Part shown: positions 30,798 through 33,217 of the stretch, piece after piece | How positions within the stretch are numbered: the first letter of the stretch is position 1 | Layout of the letters: each line of letters starts with the position of its first letter | Assembly: GCA_013695835.1 (NCBI GenBank) | Contig: JACCZU010000004.1 | Coordinates: 1-33,217, forward strand | Direction: 5' to 3' | DNA: 33,217 bases | From: Candidatus Aridivita willemsiae | GTDB taxonomy: Bacteria > Actinomycetota > CADDZG01 > WHSQ01 | Notes under the pieces: generated by a model | Told to the model about the DNA's origin: nothing | What the model saw: the letters and a program-made list of their open reading frames with translations, nothing else | Databases searched by the model: none | Program-made: the position numbers and the translations under genes

Positions 30798-32026
30798 AGC
30801 TCCTGACCAACATCGGCCGCCTCTACACCGGGACCGGGAGCGGCGAGGACGGGGTGCTGACCGGTGCCGCGCTTGCCGTGGACGACGGCCGCATCGTCTG
30901 GGTGGGAGACGACGCCGCTGGGCCACCGCGCGCCGTGTCCGAGCGGGTCACAGCGATCGACGACTGCGGCGGGGGGCTCGTCACACCCGGCCTTATAGAC
31001 GCCCATTGTCATCCCGTCTACGCCGGTGAGCGCATGGCCGAGATTGCGAGGCGGACCGCGGGAGCGTCCTACGGGGACATCGCCGCCATGGGGGGCGGGA
31101 TCGGCGCCACCGTCGCTGCGACGCGCGCCACGGGGGCCGAGGAGCTCCGCCTCGGCCTCGAGAGCCGCCTGCGCGCCTGGCTCGCAGGCGGAGCCACAAC
31201 CGTTGAGGCCAAGACCGGCTATCACCTCGAGCGAAACGGCGAGCTCGCCGCGGTTGCCCTTCTCCACCGTGCTGGGCGCGACCCGATGCTCCCGCGCCTA
31301 GAGACGACTTTTCTCGCTGCCCACGCCCTGCCCCCTGAGATGCGGGGGAGCCCCGACGACTACATCGCCGAGGCGTCGTCGTGGAGCGCCGCTGCGGCGG
31401 AGGCGGGAGCTCGCTTCTGCGATGTCTTCTGCGACGAGGGCTACTTCTCGGTCGAGCAGTCGCACCGGGTCCTCGCCGCCGGCGCAGTGGCCGGGCTCAG
31501 GGCCCGGGTCCACGCCGACGAGCTCGCCCATTCCGGCGGCTCGCTGCTGGCCGCCGAGCTCGGGGCGGCGTCCGCCGATCACCTGTTGTGGGCCGACGAG
31601 GCCGACGCGCAGGCCCTGGCAACCGCCGGTGTTGTGGCGACGCTGTCGCCGGGCACGGCGCTTTCGATCGGCCGGCTTCCGCCGGCGCGCGTGCTGCTCG
31701 ACGCCGGTGTGACCCTGGCTCTTGGCACGGACCACAACCCCGGCACCTGCGGCATGACGAGCATGAGCATGGTCGTTGCCCTCGCCGTTGCGGCGTTCGG
31801 GCTCTCGGTCGACGAGGCGCTCGCCGCTGCGACAGCGGGCGGTGCCCGCTCCCTGTGCGTGCCGGACAGGGGGGCGGTGGCGGTTGGCAAGACCGCCGAC
31901 CTCGTGCGCTGGGACGCCGAGCACGAGGGCACCTTCGCATGGTCCTACGGCCTCACCCCGCTGCGGGTCTACAGGGGCGGCGAGGACGTGACTCCGCTCG
32001 CCGCCCAGCCCGCGGTCACCGAGTAG
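30794..32026 (+). CDS. hutI: imidazolonepropionase
   Basis: Hydrolyses 4-imidazolone-5-propionate to N-formimidoylglutamate, the step just before HutF. With GTG 30794 (overlapping the hutF stop in GTGA) it has 410 residues. It shows the metal-binding DAHCHPVYAGER (His71, His73), the VEAKTGYHL segment, TTFLAAHALPPE, HADELAHSGG and the LGTDHNPGTC segment with the metal-binding Asp. An open frame extends upstream but belongs to hutF. hutH and hutU are not in the window, so the upper pathway must be encoded elsewhere. It converges on and overlaps the DUF1684 gene by 11 bases. Confidence 0.95.
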   Translation: MKLLTNIGRLYTGTGSGEDGVLTGAALAVDDGRIVWVGDDAAGPPRAVSERVTAIDDCGGGLVTPGLIDAHCHPVYAGERMAEIARRTAGASYGDIAAMGGGIGATVAATRATGAEELRLGLESRLRAWLAGGATTVEAKTGYHLERNGELAAVALLHRAGRDPMLPRLETTFLAAHALPPEMRGSPDDYIAEASSWSAAAAEAGARFCDVFCDEGYFSVEQSHRVLAAGAVAGLRARVHADELAHSGGSLLAAELGAASADHLLWADEADAQALATAGVVATLSPGTALSIGRLPPARVLLDAGVTLALGTDHNPGTCGMTSMSMVVALAVAAFGLSVDEALAAATAGGARSLCVPDRGAVAVGKTADLVRWDAEHEGTFAWSYGLTPLRVYRGGEDVTPLAAQPAVTE

Positions 32027-32690
32027 CCGCGTCTATGTCCGTCTGCTCCGCAGGAGCGCCCGAGGTCTTTGCCGGGTCCTTCTCGCCCGCTTCGATCGCA
32101 ACCGCGAGGCGATTCGGCGGGGGGGCAAGAGGGCAGACCCATTTGGGGTCGTAGGCGCACGACGGGTTGTAGGCGAAGTTGAAGTCGAGCACGAGCTTGT
32201 CATCCACCGTGCCGAGATCCGCTCCCTTGACGGTGTCGAGCAGGTAGCGCCCGGCACCGTAGGTCTGGTGCCCGCTTGTGAGGTCCCGAAAGGGAACGAA
32301 CAACCCTCCCCCATAGCCGTCTAGCCAGTAGAGCTCGAGGGCCAGTTCCGTTCCTTCGAGCTCGAAGCCGGCGGTCGCCCACCGGGTGAAGCCGAACGAG
32401 GAGCCACCACTTGTGGCGATGTCGTAGTGCGCGGCCTCAGCCTCCACGACGGTGGCGGCCACCCGAGCGTCCGGCCGGTAGGGGAAGTAATCAATTCCCT
32501 CGAATGCGGCTCTGCCCTCCGTGGTGAGGGGCGACTGTGGGTGCGCGGCAAAGAGATCGTCTCGCCCATCCCTCCACGCCGCCCACCCGGCCTCGGGCTC
32601 GGGGGCCGCCCGCACCTCGTCGTAGAGGGAGAAGACGCGCCGCCTCCAGTCAACGAGGTGCAGGAACTGGTCGCGAGAAGAGGCGGTCAC
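32016..32690 (-). CDS. DUF1684 family protein
   Basis: A 224-residue soluble protein matching DUF1684: the early LVDWRRRVFSLYDEVR segment, a WRDGRDDLFAAHPQSPL segment near 40-56, a YWLDGYGGGLFVPFRDLTSG core and the signature DFNFAYNPSCAY with WVCPLAPPPNRL. Its function is unknown to me; the conserved Cys, Trp and Asn residues suggest a binding pocket. The start is GTG 32690, overlapping the stop of a broken PIN gene (GTGA). The stop overlaps the end of hutI on the other strand. No signal peptide is visible. Confidence 0.85.
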   Translation of the reverse strand: MTASSRDQFLHLVDWRRRVFSLYDEVRAAPEPEAGWAAWRDGRDDLFAAHPQSPLTTEGRAAFEGIDYFPYRPDARVAATVVEAEAAHYDIATSGGSSFGFTRWATAGFELEGTELALELYWLDGYGGGLFVPFRDLTSGHQTYGAGRYLLDTVKGADLGTVDDKLVLDFNFAYNPSCAYDPKWVCPLAPPPNRLAVAIEAGEKDPAKTSGAPAEQTDIDAATR

Positions 32691-32810
32691 CTGGGTGGAT
32701 CCTCGCGAAGCCAGTTCTCGATTTCCAGTCCCGGCACGCGCGCGAAGTGGCGAACGTCACCGGTGACCAAAATCAGATCGCGCGCGATCACGATCGATGC
32801 CGATCGGCGC
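32687..32810 (-). pseudogene. remnant of a VapC-type PIN-domain gene (C-terminal part)
   Basis: Between the PIN gene and the DUF1684 gene the minus strand encodes about 40 residues in one frame, ending DLILVTGDVRHF, then ARVPGLEIENW and a TGA at 32689-32687. The VTxDVRxF and VPGLxxENW segments are typical of the last part of VapC toxins. No start codon or N-terminal PIN half is present, and the junction upstream looks shortened by a few residues. I read it as a decayed toxin gene; the antitoxin is not visible. Confidence 0.7.
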
Positions 32811-33217
32811 TCAAGAGATCTCGGAGTCGCTGGGAATCCTTACGAAGCGCTGACGCCCTCGGACCCGGTAGACGTCGAAATCGGAATCGAGCGTAAAGAT
32901 TCGCTTGAGCCTCAGGTGCTCGGCTACCGCGACGAGGGTCGCGTCGGCAAGACTCATCGGGGTGTCCGAATACTTCTCCATCAGAGAGCGAGACCGGTCT
33001 ACCGAGTCCGGGGCAAGCTCGACGATTTCAATGTCGCCCCTCGTTAGGAGAGCCCACAGGGCGCGCTGAGCTCTCCAGCCACCCGCATCACCCAGCAGGT
33101 ACATCGCTTCGGTGAATACGGGCCAAGTGATGAGCATGGGACCGGAGAGATTCCCGAGTGCCCCGCGGCAGAGATCGTGATCTGGTTCACCGGCATCGAT
33201 CAGGGCAACGAGCGGGC
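32811..33217 (-). CDS. PIN-domain protein (VapC-like), 5' end outside the window
   Basis: A PIN-family nuclease-like protein truncated by the window edge; at least 134 residues are visible. In frame upstream of ATG 33137 the sequence reads PLVALIDAGEPDHDLC, the usual beginning of a PIN domain, so the real start lies beyond 33217. Then come TWPVFTEAMYLL with the conserved acidic Glu, SLADATLVAVAE with the conserved Asp, and RIFTLDSDFDVYR with the last acidic residues. All parts of a metal-binding active site after the first strand are therefore intact. VapC toxins cleave tRNA or rRNA and are held by an antitoxin, which would be further out. The stop is followed directly by a second, broken PIN fragment. 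Confidence 0.82.
   Translation of the reverse strand, partial: PLVALIDAGEPDHDLCRGALGNLSGPMLITWPVFTEAMYLLGDAGGWRAQRALWALLTRGDIEIVELAPDSVDRSRSLMEKYSDTPMSLADATLVAVAEHLRLKRIFTLDSDFDVYRVRGRQRFVRIPSDSEIS

Noticed and set aside
1-33217. CRISPR arrays, insertion sequences, prophage or integrase genes
   Set aside because: No regularly spaced repeats, transposase or integrase features were seen; the only tandem repeat is the short one at 8766-8839.

Overview
This is a GC-rich, gene-dense window carrying the chromosomal replication origin neighbourhood of an actinobacterium. The order sigma/anti-sigma - trxB - cwlM - parB - parA - rsmG - jag - yidC - yidD - rnpA - rpmH - dnaA - dnaN - recF - dciA - gyrB - gyrA - DUF3566 is the classic Actinomycetota oriC block. 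Many GTG/TTG starts and 4-base stop/start overlaps fit this. The sequences are divergent from Mycobacterium and Streptomyces (GyrA, CwlM and the kinase especially), so a deep-branching class such as Acidimicrobiia or Nitriliruptoria is plausible. The exact lineage cannot be read from the sequence.

Region 1 (1-6061, plus strand): a small membrane-anchored unknown, a Ser/Thr kinase with one membrane segment and a discoidin-like ectodomain, an ECF sigma factor, a membrane-anchored zinc-type anti-sigma factor, thioredoxin reductase and a CwlM-type peptidoglycan amidase-fold protein. This is an envelope- and redox-sensing cluster. trxB is preceded by an exact SigR/SigH-type promoter (GGGAAT-N18-GTT). 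The sigma factor has no canonical start codon for its conserved N-terminus, and that segment is in frame with the kinase stop codon. CwlM appears to start at CTG.

Region 2 (6068-11158, minus strand): one long operon, rpmH-rnpA-yidD-yidC-jag-rsmG-parA-parB, linking ribosome and RNase P biogenesis, membrane insertion, rRNA methylation and chromosome partition. No canonical parS was seen by eye.

Region 3 (11159-13495): a bipartite oriC candidate. DnaA boxes lie upstream of dnaA (an inverted pair and a perfect TTATCCACA). Downstream of dnaA there is another box (TTATnCACA form) and an unusually AT-rich palindromic stretch.

Region 4 (13496-21768, plus strand): dnaN, recF, dciA, gyrB, gyrA and a DUF3566 membrane protein. 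Both gyrase subunits differ at quinolone-contact positions: Gln for GyrA Ser83 and Ile for GyrB Asp426 (E. coli numbering). A hairpin with a buried consensus Shine-Dalgarno and a 14-codon ORF follows gyrA. The tRNA-Ile/tRNA-Ala genes often found here were not seen.

Region 5 (21813-33217): accessory metabolism. It holds a DUF2294 protein, a cysteine dioxygenase-rhodanese pair, and an OpuC/ProU-type ABC transporter operon ending in an ornithine-cyclodeaminase-family gene. Divergent from that operon is an M20 hydrolase-hutF-hutI operon of the histidine degradation branch that goes through N-formylglutamate. The edge carries a DUF1684 gene, a PIN-domain toxin-like gene cut by the window end, and a decayed second PIN fragment. 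The linkage suggests, without proving, that the transporter brings in histidine or a related compound.
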